Shown: positions 1 to 8,760, numbered from the stretch's first letter. The stretch: 34,763 bases of DNA from Desulfurobacterium pacificum (GCF_900182835.1 NZ_FXUB01000005.1:66906-101668); one strand, 5' to 3'. Made by a program: numbers and translations. The notes: generated from the letters alone by a model not told the origin.

Positions 1-426
1 GTAACTCCAACTCCAAACACAGATAAAACCGCACTGGAGAAGGTTAAAAACCTCTGGAAAAATTTAGGTTCTGAAGTAATAGAGATGGACCCTTTCTTTC
101 ACGACATAGTTTTCGCCTCAGTCAGTCACCTTCCCCACGTGGTAGCTTACGCCATCGTTGATGCAATAGATAAACTTTCCAACGAAATAGGAGAAGACCT
201 GTTCCAGCTAACAGGAGGAGGTTTCAGAGATTTCACAAGAATAGCCATGAGTGACCCCATTATGTGGAGAGACATCTGCATAGAAAACAGAGACAACCTC
301 CTCAAAGCTATCAAAACGTTCAAAAAATCAATAGAAAAAGTGGAAACTCTAATAGAACAAGTAAAATCGGAAGAACTAAAAGATTTTTTTGAAAAGGCAA
401 AAAAGAAAAGAAGCGAGGTAAGGTGA
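1..426 (+). CDS. tyrA: Prephenate dehydrogenase, C-terminal part (5' end outside window)
   Basis: The reading frame is open from base 1, so the gene starts upstream of the window. The 141 visible residues match the C-terminal helical dimerisation domain of TyrA. They include the SHLPH motif (about residues 41-45 of the visible part) and the GGGFRDFTRIA motif (about 74-84), both typical of bacterial prephenate/arogenate dehydrogenases. The enzyme oxidatively decarboxylates prephenate with NAD(P)+ to 4-hydroxyphenylpyruvate in tyrosine synthesis, in the cytosol. The NAD-binding Rossmann domain lies outside the window. The charged Lys/Glu tail ends in a TGA that overlaps the GTG start of the next gene by four bases, so the two genes are probably translationally coupled. 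The family call is firm; prephenate versus arogenate preference cannot be judged from this half. Confidence 0.9.
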   Translation, partial: VTPTPNTDKTALEKVKNLWKNLGSEVIEMDPFFHDIVFASVSHLPHVVAYAIVDAIDKLSNEIGEDLFQLTGGGFRDFTRIAMSDPIMWRDICIENRDNLLKAIKTFKKSIEKVETLIEQVKSEELKDFFEKAKKKRSEVR

Positions 427-2927
427 TTGAACTACCGCACCGATTAGAAAATAGCTTCTTCGCAGTAAGACAATTTACGACTTACTTTGATATAAAACTG
501 ACTGAGTATCAACCAATAGTAACAGGAAAGTATTCAGGTACCTATAAAGAGCTTATAAATCTAATTTTAGAGGAGAACCTAACCCCTATACCGCGTTTCC
601 TCTCCAACCAAGAAATATTCCTTATCACCGAAAAAGCAATAGAGGAAATAACTGGAAAAATCGCTGAAGAATTTGAATATGTAGAATCCACTGTAGAAAG
701 AATAAGAGATTTGAATCAACATAATGTGGAAAACGAAACTGCGTGGGAATCCTTGTCAAAACTACCCGAAGAAACCCGCTGGAAGTTCAAAAAGCTTTTA
801 AAGATTAAAGAGATAGTAGAAAGCAGTACTAACAATATTCCCAACGCAACAGATACTTTTCAACTCTTTAAAAGAGACTTCAGAAAAGACATAAAAGTAA
901 ACGTTATTCTATTTCCTTTTATATTCCCTATAGAAAAGCAGCTGTTAAAAAACTGGAACTCAACAGTAACCTTTTTTTCTATCCCTGAGCTAAACATTAG
1001 TAACAACCTATTTACATCTTTAAGAAATTCCATTAAAGAAAGTGAAATTAAAGTAGAAGAAATCCCTGCAAATACCTTAGTCCACACCCTAAATCTTGAA
1101 AGAAAAGAAATCAGTACCCCTACAAAGTTAACAATTAAAGAGTGCAAAACCAGAGGCGAAAGTGTTAAGTATATAGTAGACACCATCATCCATCTTTTAG
1201 AAAAGGGACTTATGCCTCATGAAATCGTCGTAACAGGAAGTTCCTTAGATGAGATTTCTCAACTTCTTTATTACCTCCTAAAGGAAAAAAACGTTCCCTT
1301 CCGTTTTCAAATAAGAAGTATCCCTTTAATCAGCTCTCCGTTCATAAAACATTTACTAAACCACATAAAATCCACCCCCTCTCCCCCAAAAAACCTTTCC
1401 GAATGGCTTGAATATTCCGTTGACCTTTACTATAAAACCTCTTTCAACGAAGAAACTACAATAAAACACTTAGAGAAATTCGCCGAAGAAGCCACAACGC
1501 TAAAAAAACTGAACCTCCTTCCATCTCACAAACTATCCCCAGAAGAAGCATTCAATCGCCTAAAACTTTTCTTCAGAGAAAGGTACATGCCCGTTGAAGA
1601 TAACGACCCTTACGGAGTCCACATCTGTTCACCAGAAGCCGCAATTTCCCTATTCCCAAAAGCTGTTATATTTGAAAATCTCTCCGAAGGTGTATACCCA
1701 AGAACATATCCCTTTGACCCTGAATTCTCCTATGAAGAAAGAAAGCTGATAAACAAAGCCATCAACCGCGAAAACATAGCTGAAGAACCTTTTCCAACCA
1801 GAGAAAGATTAATTGGTTACGACATACTAACATTCTCCTACCTCCTTTCCCTACCTTTAGAAGAGCTTCATATAACATACCTATCAGGTAAAGGCAAATC
1901 ACTATTTGCCGAACTCTTAGAAGAAAAGGTCTCCAAAGAAAGAGAAAGGGCAGAAATAACTACTTCCATAAGCGTTTCTTGCTACAAAGTTTTCAAAGGA
2001 CTAAAAAAACCAGATAATCTACCGTGGGAAAAGGGTATTGAAAGCTGGAAAAACAGAGAACAGGATTTAAGTTACAACTTCTACATAAAAGACAAGCAAT
2101 TAAAAAAAGAACTTACGCACAAAATCCCCACCACAACTATCTCCACCTACCTTGAATGCCCTCCAAAAGCGCTGCTATCTTTAGCGTTTCCACAGGAAAC
2201 AGAACAAACTATAGAACAGTTGGAAGGAACCATTTACCACGAAGGAATAAGGAAACTTTTTTCAAAACAACACACGAAAGAAGAGGTAAAGGCTTTAGTT
2301 GAAAGCTTCCTCAACGAAGAAAATCCCCACCACCTCCTCCTCTCCTCCCACATAACAGAAAACCTCCATCGCTTTCTATCTTTCTTCAAAAACCATCCAA
2401 TGACTCAACAAGGAAAAATCCTCCAGGAGTACCCCGTTGAACTCACCATATCAAACGTTAAAATAACTGGCAGGATAGACATGCTCATAGAAAACAACGG
2501 CAAATTCACCGTCATAGATTTTAAATCACGAAATGTAAACAAAAGCTCATACAACCCGCCCAATCCCCAATCCATTCAAACAATATGCTATGCCCTCGCC
2601 ATCAACGCTCCTTTAGAAAACACAGAATTCCACTTTATATCGGTCTCAAGAAGTGGAAAAAAAGTAAAAGAGGAAAACTGGAGAAAAACGTTCAACGGAA
2701 ACGATAGAAAAGTAAAAGAAGCTATTTTAAAACTAAAAATAGCCATAACAGCTATGAAAAACGGTATTTTCACCCCCTATACCTTTAAAATAAACTGGAG
2801 AGAAAAAAGAATAGAACTAAACGAAAATCCCTGCTTAGAGAATTACTACATCTCTGAAAGTACAAAACGCACTTTAGAGAAAGCCTTCACTAAAATACTA
2901 AAACACTACCTAACCGAAGAACCATGA
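423..2927 (+). CDS. AddB/RecB-like PD-(D/E)XK nuclease-family protein (834 aa)
   Basis: The GTG start overlaps the tyrA stop. The C-terminal 250 residues carry a RecB-type PD-(D/E)XK nuclease fold: a Cys-Pro motif at C579, a G-x-x-x-H motif with H606, GRID with D686, DFKS with D699 and K701, then a Gln/Tyr helix near 720. These are the usual metal-binding and catalytic residues, so nuclease activity is plausible. The N-terminal two thirds resemble the degenerate helicase half of AddB, but I see no Walker A motif. AddB normally holds an iron-sulfur cluster with one Cys before and three after the nuclease; here I can point only to C579 and C804, so the cluster is probably absent. By family it would act in double-strand break end processing with an AddA-type helicase, which is not in this window. 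The nuclease domain is confident; the name AddB is tentative. Confidence 0.75.
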   Translation: MIELPHRLENSFFAVRQFTTYFDIKLTEYQPIVTGKYSGTYKELINLILEENLTPIPRFLSNQEIFLITEKAIEEITGKIAEEFEYVESTVERIRDLNQHNVENETAWESLSKLPEETRWKFKKLLKIKEIVESSTNNIPNATDTFQLFKRDFRKDIKVNVILFPFIFPIEKQLLKNWNSTVTFFSIPELNISNNLFTSLRNSIKESEIKVEEIPANTLVHTLNLERKEISTPTKLTIKECKTRGESVKYIVDTIIHLLEKGLMPHEIVVTGSSLDEISQLLYYLLKEKNVPFRFQIRSIPLISSPFIKHLLNHIKSTPSPPKNLSEWLEYSVDLYYKTSFNEETTIKHLEKFAEEATTLKKLNLLPSHKLSPEEAFNRLKLFFRERYMPVEDNDPYGVHICSPEAAISLFPKAVIFENLSEGVYPRTYPFDPEFSYEERKLINKAINRENIAEEPFPTRERLIGYDILTFSYLLSLPLEELHITYLSGKGKSLFAELLEEKVSKERERAEITTSISVSCYKVFKGLKKPDNLPWEKGIESWKNREQDLSYNFYIKDKQLKKELTHKIPTTTISTYLECPPKALLSLAFPQETEQTIEQLEGTIYHEGIRKLFSKQHTKEEVKALVESFLNEENPHHLLLSSHITENLHRFLSFFKNHPMTQQGKILQEYPVELTISNVKITGRIDMLIENNGKFTVIDFKSRNVNKSSYNPPNPQSIQTICYALAINAPLENTEFHFISVSRSGKKVKEENWRKTFNGNDRKVKEAILKLKIAITAMKNGIFTPYTFKINWREKRIELNENPCLENYYISESTKRTLEKAFTKILKHYLTEEP

Positions 2928-3730
2928 GAAAGAAACTCATAATCGCCTTCATAATATCAACGTTAATACACTTAACCGTTCTCTACAACTTAAAACTGAA
3001 ATTAGCTACTTTTGAAAAAAACAACAAAGAGAACGTAGTAGAAATATCCCTTTCTGCTCCATTAGCAACACCTCCGAAAAAAGAAAAGAAAATCTCAACT
3101 ACAAAACCAAAGATAAAGAAAGTAAAACAGAAAACAAAACTTCAACCAAAACCTAAACCAAAATCAAAACCTCCCCAAAAGAAAAAAACGAAAACCCACC
3201 TTAAATCCCAAAAACAGAAAAGCTTTAAACCCAAAAAAATCCACCCCCCAATCTCCACAAAACCCCAAAATAAAAAACAGATAGTGGAAACCCCGAAAGA
3301 AAAAATATCAACAGCTCAAAAAACTATCTCCTCTCCTCCGTCTCCTATCCAGTCTCCCCTAAAGACAGCTCCAAGCAAAATACAACCCACCTCTCAACTC
3401 CCAAAACCAAACGTAACATCTACATCCATAAAAGAAAACAAAAGAGAAAAAGAAGAATACCTAAAACTGATAATCGCCGAACTTGAAAAACACAAAAAGT
3501 ACCCGCTAATTGCCAGAAGGTTAGGAATAGAAGGAACCGTAACGGTGGAATTCATCGTTAAAAAAGACGGTTCTCTTAAATACGTTAAAATCGTATCATC
3601 AAGCGGTAATTCCATTCTTGATTCAGCCGCAGAAAAGTTAGTAAAAGCCTGTCACTTTCCTCCCTTACCTGCTGACTTCAAAGAAGATAGTTTTAAGGTT
3701 AAAATTCCCATACATTACAAACTCCAGTAA
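2924..3730 (+). CDS. TonB-family energy transducer (268 aa)
   Basis: The ATG overlaps the previous stop by four bases (ATGA). The order of parts is classic TonB. A short cytoplasmic N-terminus precedes one hydrophobic anchor (about residues 4-23). A long, strongly Lys/Pro/Gln-rich spacer (about 45-170) would cross the periplasm. The C-terminal TonB domain (about 185-268) contains YPLIARRLGIEGTVTVEF and ends in a beta-strand-rich segment. TonB couples the inner-membrane proton gradient, through ExbB/ExbD, to outer-membrane receptors; neither partner gene is in the window. The spacer is very basic and low in complexity, so its sequence is poorly constrained. Its place between a nuclease and lysA gives no functional hint. 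It could instead be a TonB-like protein of another envelope machine. Confidence 0.85.
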   Translation: MRKKLIIAFIISTLIHLTVLYNLKLKLATFEKNNKENVVEISLSAPLATPPKKEKKISTTKPKIKKVKQKTKLQPKPKPKSKPPQKKKTKTHLKSQKQKSFKPKKIHPPISTKPQNKKQIVETPKEKISTAQKTISSPPSPIQSPLKTAPSKIQPTSQLPKPNVTSTSIKENKREKEEYLKLIIAELEKHKKYPLIARRLGIEGTVTVEFIVKKDGSLKYVKIVSSSGNSILDSAAEKLVKACHFPPLPADFKEDSFKVKIPIHYKLQ

Positions 3731-3744
3731 TCTAAGGAGAAGCT

Positions 3745-5013
3745 ATGTCCGAAATCTACCCATACCTTAAATACGTTGAAAAAAACCTACACTTTGAAAA
3801 CGTTAATCTAAAAGATTTGGCGCTCAAAGAAGGAACCCCTCTCTACGTTTACAGCAAAAACGCCCTCCTCTACTGGTTTAACGAGTTTGACAGCGCTTTC
3901 AGAGAAATAAATCACATAACTTGCTTTGCCGTAAAATCCTGCTCTAACGTAAACATACTCTCCATTCTTAGAGAAGCAGGCGCAGGCGCAGACACCGTAT
4001 CGGCAGGCGAAATATTCAGGAGCCTAACGGCAGGCATAGACCCTAAAAAAATCGTTTTTGCAGGAGTAGGAAAAAGAGAGGATGAAATAGAATACGCCAT
4101 AGAAAAAGATATCCTTTTAATCAACGTAGAATCGGAAAGTGAACTTAAAACAGTAGAAAAAGTGGCAGGGAAACTACAGAAAAACGTTTCTATTGCGTTC
4201 AGAGTAAATCCAGAAGTTGACGCAGGAACGCACCCTTACATATCAACAGGTCTCAAAACGAGTAAATTCGGCATAAATTACGAAGAAGCTATAGACCTCT
4301 ATAAGTTAGCAGCTAATTCCAAATGGCTTAACCCCAAAGGTATTCACTTTCATATAGGCTCTCAGATAACAGACATCTCAGCATTTGAAGAAGCCGCTAA
4401 AAAAATCGCCAATTTAGTTAAAGAACTTCATTCCATAGGAATAGAAATAGAATATTTTGATGCAGGCGGCGGGCTTGGAATCAACTATAACCCATCAATT
4501 CCACCCATTCCATCAAAAGCCTTAGCCGAGAAACTAATTCCGATAGTAAAAGAAATAGGCTGTACCCTTATATTAGAACCTGGAAGGAGAATTTCCGGAA
4601 ACGCAGGAATTCTCTTAACCAAAGTTATATACGTAAAAGAAAGAGATGAAAAACTTTTCTACATCGTTGATGCAGGAATGAACGACTTATCAAGACCTTC
4701 CCTATACAAAGCCTACCACCATATAGTTCCCGTTGAAGAAAAAAACGGAATAGTCAAAAAAGCAGACGTAGTGGGACCAATCTGCGAAACAGGAGACATT
4801 TTGGCAGAAGGTAGAGAACTTCCAGAACTAAAGGAAGGAGACGTCATTGCCGTTTTAAGTGCAGGCGCTTACGGATTTTCAATGTCTTCCAACTATAACT
4901 CTCGTCCAAGAGCCGCAGAAATCTTAGTTGATAGTAATACCTACAGAATAATAAGGCAGAGAGAAACCTTAGGAGATTTAATAGCAAGGGAAACTTTACC
5001 ACCTGTAAAATAG
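3745..5013 (+). CDS. lysA: Diaminopimelate decarboxylase (422 aa)
   Basis: This is a fold-type III PLP enzyme converting meso-diaminopimelate to lysine plus CO2, the last step of lysine synthesis. The PLP lysine is K64 in FAVKS. The phosphate- and substrate-binding motifs HIGSQ (203-207), GGGLG (241-245), EPGR (278-281) and CETGD (347-351) are all present and properly ordered. The length matches bacterial LysA. The start is set by a good ribosome site (TAAGGAG) and by a 14-base gap after the TonB gene, so it probably belongs to the same transcript as the genes upstream. A strong hairpin follows directly. No unusual residue was seen. Confidence 0.96.
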   Translation: MSEIYPYLKYVEKNLHFENVNLKDLALKEGTPLYVYSKNALLYWFNEFDSAFREINHITCFAVKSCSNVNILSILREAGAGADTVSAGEIFRSLTAGIDPKKIVFAGVGKREDEIEYAIEKDILLINVESESELKTVEKVAGKLQKNVSIAFRVNPEVDAGTHPYISTGLKTSKFGINYEEAIDLYKLAANSKWLNPKGIHFHIGSQITDISAFEEAAKKIANLVKELHSIGIEIEYFDAGGGLGINYNPSIPPIPSKALAEKLIPIVKEIGCTLILEPGRRISGNAGILLTKVIYVKERDEKLFYIVDAGMNDLSRPSLYKAYHHIVPVEEKNGIVKKADVVGPICETGDILAEGRELPELKEGDVIAVLSAGAYGFSMSSNYNSRPRAAEILVDSNTYRIIRQRETLGDLIARETLPPVK

Positions 5014-5016
5014 AAA

Positions 5017-5038
5017 GGGGGGAGTAAAGACTCCCCCC
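5017..5038. terminator. Shared hairpin terminator between convergent lysA and glnA
   Basis: An 8-bp perfect G/C stem (GGGGGGAG with CTCCCCCC) closes a 6-base loop between two convergent genes. Read on the minus strand, the stem is followed by TTTCTATTTT, a good U-tract, so it should terminate glnA transcripts efficiently. On the plus strand the tract is poor (CCTTCAACC), so it may only slow or partly stop lysA transcripts. Confidence 0.8.
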
Positions 5039-5062
5039 CCTTCAACCTTAAAACTATCAGGA

Positions 5063-6481
5063 TTAAACGTCGTAGTAAAGCATAAACTCCATTGGAGTTG
5101 GTCTTAGTCTAACTGGGTCAATCTCTTCCTTACGCTTGTACTCAATGTAGTCCTCAAGGAACTGCTCAGTCATTACGCCGCCTTTTGTAAGGAACTCGTA
5201 GTCTTTCTCAAGAGCGTTAATCGCTTCTTCAAGAGAACCTGGAACAGTAGGAATATCCTTAAGCTCTTCTGGTGGAAGGTCGTAAAGGTTCTTATCAACA
5301 GGCTCTCCTGGATGAATCTTGTTCTCAATTCCATCAAGACCAGCCATGAGAAGCGCAGTAAAGGCAAGGTACGGTGCACCTGAAGAGTCAGGGAATCTAA
5401 CCTCAATTCTCTTAGCTTTAGGAGATGTAACAACTGGAACTCTAATAGAAGCAGACCTGTTTCTTGCAGAGTAGCAGAGGTTAACAGGTGCTTCGTATCC
5501 AGGAACAAGTCTCTTGTAAGAGTTAACTGTTGGGTTCGTAAACGCACAAACAGCCTTTGCGTGCTTAATAATTCCACCGATGAAGTAAAGGGCAGTTTCA
5601 GAAAGTCCAGCATACTGGTCGCCGTTAAAGAGGTTCTCACCGTTCTTCCAGATAGACATATGAGTATGCATACCTGTTCCGTTATCACCGAAGAGTGGCT
5701 TAGGCATAAACGTAGCAGTCTTTCCAAACATCTTAGCTACGTTCTTAACCAAGTACTTAAGCCACTGAACGTTGTCAGCAGCCTCAATAAGAGTACCGAA
5801 TCTGAAGTCTATTTCACACTGTCCACCAGTAGCAACTTCGTGGTGGAGACATTCAATAACAAGTCCTGCTTCTTCAGCTTTTAAAGAGATAACCTTTCTA
5901 ATGTGGTCAAGCTGGTCAAGTGGTGGAACAGGGAAGTAACCACCTTTAACTTTTATCTTATGACCAAGGTTAGGATTCTCATCTGCACCGCTTCTCCAGA
6001 TACCCTCAACGCTGTCAACTTCGTAGAAACCGTAGTTCATACCAACATCAAACTTAACGTCATCAAAAATGAAGAATTCAGGTTCTGGACCGCAGTAAAC
6101 AGTATCTCCAATACCTGTAGACCTGAGGTATTCAATAGCTTTCTTAGCAATGTTCCTTGGGTCTTTGTGGTAAGGTTCCTTTGTAACAGGGTCAACAATA
6201 TCAGCAATTACAACAAGGGTTGGAATTTCGGAAAGTGGGTCCACAGTTGCAGTTGTTGGGTCAAGTTTAAACATCATGTCACTTGCGTTGATAGGCTGCC
6301 ACTGTCTGATAGAAGAACCATCAAAGAAAAGACCCTGCTCAAAGCTCTCTTCGGAAATCTCATGAGCTGGGAAAGTAATATGATGCCATGTTCCGAACAT
6401 GTCGGTAAATCTGAGGTCTACGAACTTAATACCTTCTCTTTGAATAAGTTCTACAACCTCTTTAGCGTTCGTTGGTCTCAT
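5063..6481 (-). CDS. glnA: Glutamine synthetase type I (472 aa)
   Basis: The enzyme makes glutamine from glutamate, ammonia and ATP as a cytosolic dodecamer. Visible motifs are DGSSIRQW (54-61), the metal/glutamate site [10 protein letters not shown] (131-140), the ATP-site [12 protein letters not shown] (261-272) and [17 protein letters not shown] (316-332). K388-I-x5-V-D-K-N-L-Y400 fits the adenylylation signature of GSI-beta enzymes exactly, so control by adenylylation of Y400 is likely if GlnE exists elsewhere. The start is set by AGGAGGG a few bases upstream. It lies 17 bases after glnB and has no promoter of its own that I can see, so it should be transcribed from the sigma-54 type promoter before glnB. 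Confidence 0.98.
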   Translation of the reverse strand: MRPTNAKEVVELIQREGIKFVDLRFTDMFGTWHHITFPAHEISEESFEQGLFFDGSSIRQWQPINASDMMFKLDPTTATVDPLSEIPTLVVIADIVDPVTKEPYHKDPRNIAKKAIEYLRSTGIGDTVYCGPEPEFFIFDDVKFDVGMNYGFYEVDSVEGIWRSGADENPNLGHKIKVKGGYFPVPPLDQLDHIRKVISLKAEEAGLVIECLHHEVATGGQCEIDFRFGTLIEAADNVQWLKYLVKNVAKMFGKTATFMPKPLFGDNGTGMHTHMSIWKNGENLFNGDQYAGLSETALYFIGGIIKHAKAVCAFTNPTVNSYKRLVPGYEAPVNLCYSARNRSASIRVPVVTSPKAKRIEVRFPDSSGAPYLAFTALLMAGLDGIENKIHPGEPVDKNLYDLPPEELKDIPTVPGSLEEAINALEKDYEFLTKGGVMTEQFLEDYIEYKRKEEIDPVRLRPTPMEFMLYYDV

Positions 6482-6498
6482 GGAACCCTCCTTTTATT

Positions 6499-6864
<366 letters not shown>

Positions 6865-6871
6865 TTATTTT

Positions 6872-6887
6872 AACAAAATTGATGCCA
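6872..6887 (-). promoter_or_regulatory. Sigma-54 (-24/-12) type promoter of glnB-glnA
   Basis: On the minus strand the element is TGGCATC-N4-TTGTT, with the -24 GG spaced ten bases from a GT where GC is usual. Aligned with the amtB promoter in this window it is identical through TTGGCAT and matches at the -12 thymines, which supports the call despite the imperfect -12 base. It would start transcription near 6861, giving a leader of about 24 bases before glnB. Sigma-54 promoters need an enhancer-binding activator, and two candidate sites lie just upstream. Confidence 0.7.
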
Positions 6888-6926
6888 ATAAAATTGAAGA
6901 ATATTCTTAAAGAAAAAAACACTTTA

Positions 6927-6943
6927 TGCACCATATAAGTGCA
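6927..6943. promoter_or_regulatory. NtrC-like enhancer site (promoter-proximal)
   Basis: This is a perfect TGCAC-N7-GTGCA dyad, the NtrC consensus of enteric bacteria, centred at 6935. It lies between the perR stop codon and the glnB promoter, about 49 bases upstream of the -24 GG. Its twin is centred 32 bp further upstream. Assignment to NtrC is inference; the dyad itself is read directly. Confidence 0.75.
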
Positions 6944-6944
6944 A

Positions 6945-7358
6945 TCAGCCGATTTCCCTGCACATTTTCTGTGCACATTTATCACAATAGCCGTAAAACT
7001 TATACTCTATTTCTTCTACGATATAACCCTTCTGTTCCACCTTTCTACACGTATATCTACAAACCGGTGTTTCTATATCCTCTATTTTTCCGCAACCTTT
7101 ACATATAAAGTGGTGGTGAAAGTCTGTTTTCCTGTCAAACCTTGACTGCTTATCAATTATTATTTCTTTTATCTTCCCCTCCTCAGCTAACTCTTTCAAA
7201 ACTCTATAGACAGTTCCAAGGCTTATTGTCGGAATCTCCTTCTTTGCCCTCTCGTACACCATTTCAGCTGTAGGGTGGTCACAGGAATCTTTCACTACCT
7301 GATACACAACCGCTTTTTGCCTGGTATTTCTCTTCCTCTTTTTAGCAGATTTTTCCAA
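6945..7358 (-). CDS. Fur-family regulator of the PerR type (137 aa)
   Basis: A basic N-terminus leads into a winged helix (about 12-70) and a Fur-family metal/dimer domain. The structural zinc pairs are C86/C89 and C125/C128. Putative regulatory metal ligands H28, D75, H81, H83 and D94 fall at spacings that match Bacillus PerR (H37, D85, H91, H93, D104). The Asp in RFD marks PerR rather than Fur, suggesting peroxide sensing by iron-catalysed histidine oxidation. The start is TTG at 7358, set by GGAGG seven bases away. The gene has a promoter with a Fur/PerR-like palindrome near the expected start of transcription, suggesting self-repression. Its last codons also hold an NtrC-like dyad. The Fur family is certain, the PerR subtype likely. 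Confidence 0.9.
   Translation of the reverse strand: MEKSAKKRKRNTRQKAVVYQVVKDSCDHPTAEMVYERAKKEIPTISLGTVYRVLKELAEEGKIKEIIIDKQSRFDRKTDFHHHFICKGCGKIEDIETPVCRYTCRKVEQKGYIVEEIEYKFYGYCDKCAQKMCREIG
6959..6975. promoter_or_regulatory. NtrC-like enhancer site (distal, inside perR 3' end)
   Basis: A second perfect TGCAC-N7-GTGCA dyad is centred at 6967, exactly 32 bp from the first, which places both on the same face of the helix. That spacing equals the one between the two strong NtrC sites at the enteric glnA promoter. This copy lies inside the last codons of the PerR gene, where it encodes part of its C-terminal Cys-rich end. Confidence 0.7.
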
Positions 7359-7371
7359 AAGGAAACCTCCA

Positions 7372-7384
7372 AATGATAATCATT
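7372..7384. promoter_or_regulatory. Fur/PerR-like operator of the perR-type gene
   Basis: A 13-bp perfect palindrome, AATGATAATCATT, matches the core of Fur and PerR boxes. It sits between the -10 element and the ribosome site of the PerR-type gene, near the expected transcription start, where a bound repressor would block the promoter. Autoregulation is inferred. Confidence 0.65.
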
Positions 7385-7388
7385 CACA

Positions 7389-7417
7389 ATTATAGAAAGA
7401 AAAACAAGAATTTACAA
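7389..7417 (-). promoter_or_regulatory. Sigma-70 type promoter of the perR-type gene
   Basis: On the minus strand TTGTAA (7412-7417) is separated by 17 bases from a perfect TATAAT (7389-7394). Transcription would begin just inside the adjacent operator palindrome. Confidence 0.65.
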
Positions 7418-7420
7418 CGC

Positions 7421-7453
7421 TTTAAATAAAAAATCCCCCGCAGGTGCGGGGGA
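7421..7453 (-). terminator. Rho-independent terminator of amtB
   Basis: On the minus strand an ATCCCCCG/CGGGGGAT stem, extendable to 10 bp, closes a short loop and is followed directly by a run of six T and then ATTT. Stem strength and tract make this a textbook intrinsic terminator, 24 bases after the amtB stop. It insulates perR from amtB transcription. Confidence 0.9.
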
Positions 7454-7476
7454 TAAAAAGAACTGGAGGAAGAGAA

Positions 7477-8697
7477 TCAAACCTTAAACTTCTCCTCGGG
7501 ATAGGCAGTAATATGATGAATAGAGAGGTCAGAACCATTAAACTCTTCTTCTTCTGTAAGCCTGAGACCCATAACCTTATCCAAAATGCCGTAAAGAACG
7601 TAACCTGCTACAAGTGCATAAATAATGGTCAATACAGCTCCAAAAATTTGAGAGAGTATAGAAACTCCTCCCAAACCACCTAAAACCTTCTGTCCAAAAA
7701 TCCCCGCAGCAATTCCACCCCATATACCGTTAATTCCATGAAGAGGCCAAACACCCAAAACATCATCTATCTTTAACTTCTCCTGCTCCCAAACGAAAGC
7801 CTTAACGAATATCCAAGCGGCAACAAAACCGATAACAAACGCAGCAATAGGATTAACAATATCGGAACCAGCACATATAGCCACAAGCCCTGCCAAAGCG
7901 CCGTTATGAACGAATCCAGGGTCGTTTTTACCGAACAAAGTTCCGCCGATAATACCACCAGCAGTTGCCATTAAAGAGTTCACAGCAACAAGACCGGAAA
8001 TCGTTTCTATACTCTGAGAGCTCATAACGTTAAAGCCGAACCAACCCAAAATCAAAATCCAGCTACCTAAAGCAAGATAAGGAATATTACTGATAGGAAT
8101 AGGCTTAGACTTTCCATTTACGTATCTACCCATTCTCGGTCCTAAAATGAGTATAGCTGGCAGTGCAATCCAGCCACCGAGAGCGTGAACAACCATAGAA
8201 CCAGCAAAGTCGTGAATTGGCGCTCCGAAAAGATGCTCCACAAAGCCTTGAAATGCAGGAGACCACCTTTCTCCCCAGATAAGAGCTTCAAAAATCGGAT
8301 ATACAACACCTGCCAAGAAGAAACCTGCCGTAATGTAAGGTTTAAACTTCATTCTCTCAGCAACACCACCAGAGACAATAGCTGAAATACATGCAGCAAA
8401 CATCAAGAGGAAGAAGAACCTTACAAGCTCAAATCCCTGGTCTGCCATTAAAGAAGTTGCTGAACGAACGAAGCAAACCTTATGGGCAAGAGGGTAACCT
8501 ATAAAGTAGTAAGCCAACGTCGCTACAGAAACGTCAACTATTATCTTTACGAGGGCGTTAACCTGGTTCTTAACTCTCACAGTTCCAGCTTCCAAAAAGG
8601 CAAAACCGGCGTGCATAGCTAAAATCATTACAGCACCGGCTAAAAGGTAGAGAACGTTCAGAGACTGTACCAGCTGTTTAATTCCGTCTTCAATCAT
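7477..8697 (-). CDS. amtB: Ammonium transporter (406 aa)
   Basis: This is an Amt/Rh-family inner-membrane channel of about eleven membrane spans that conducts ammonium as a trimer. The twin pore histidines are H171 (in DFAGSMVVHALGG) and H320 (in WPLHGINGIWGG); the conserved Asp of the first motif is D163. The C-terminal cytoplasmic tail (about 375-406) keeps the family's short acidic PII-contact region, fitting with glnB nearby. Unlike usual bacterial amtB, the mature-like N-terminus begins with the first span and lacks an obvious cleavable signal. GGAGGAGAG precedes the ATG. A consensus sigma-54 promoter lies upstream and a strong terminator downstream, so it is a single-gene unit responding to nitrogen limitation. 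Confidence 0.97.
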   Translation of the reverse strand: MIEDGIKQLVQSLNVLYLLAGAVMILAMHAGFAFLEAGTVRVKNQVNALVKIIVDVSVATLAYYFIGYPLAHKVCFVRSATSLMADQGFELVRFFFLLMFAACISAIVSGGVAERMKFKPYITAGFFLAGVVYPIFEALIWGERWSPAFQGFVEHLFGAPIHDFAGSMVVHALGGWIALPAILILGPRMGRYVNGKSKPIPISNIPYLALGSWILILGWFGFNVMSSQSIETISGLVAVNSLMATAGGIIGGTLFGKNDPGFVHNGALAGLVAICAGSDIVNPIAAFVIGFVAAWIFVKAFVWEQEKLKIDDVLGVWPLHGINGIWGGIAAGIFGQKVLGGLGGVSILSQIFGAVLTIIYALVAGYVLYGILDKVMGLRLTEEEEFNGSDLSIHHITAYPEEKFKV

Positions 8698-8736
8698 CTC
8701 TCTCCTCCAGTTCCTTTATTTTGTCCGCTAAGTTTA

Positions 8737-8752
8737 AGCAATAAACATGCCA
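8737..8752 (-). promoter_or_regulatory. Sigma-54 (-24/-12) promoter of amtB
   Basis: On the minus strand TGGCATG-TTTA-TTGCT fits the sigma-54 consensus TGGCAYR-N4-TTGCW at every fixed position, with GG-N10-GC spacing. The start should lie near 8725, leaving a short leader to the amtB ribosome site. No TGCAC-N7-GTGCA dyad was found within about 250 bases upstream, so the activator site is unassigned. Confidence 0.85.
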
Positions 8753-8760
8753 ATTTTGTA

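Noticed and set aside
860-1189. 109-codon antisense frame opposite the nuclease gene
   Set aside because: Hydrophobic by virtue of the complementary codons; no ribosome site and the sense gene is coherent.
5173-5727. 184-codon open frame on the same strand as glnA but in another frame
   Set aside because: It lies wholly within glnA, has low-complexity Leu/Arg-rich sequence, no ribosome site, and glnA is beyond doubt.
6875-6897. Direct repeat AAAATTGA twice, 15 bp apart
   Set aside because: AT-rich and inside the sigma-54 promoter region; only two copies, no origin-like context.
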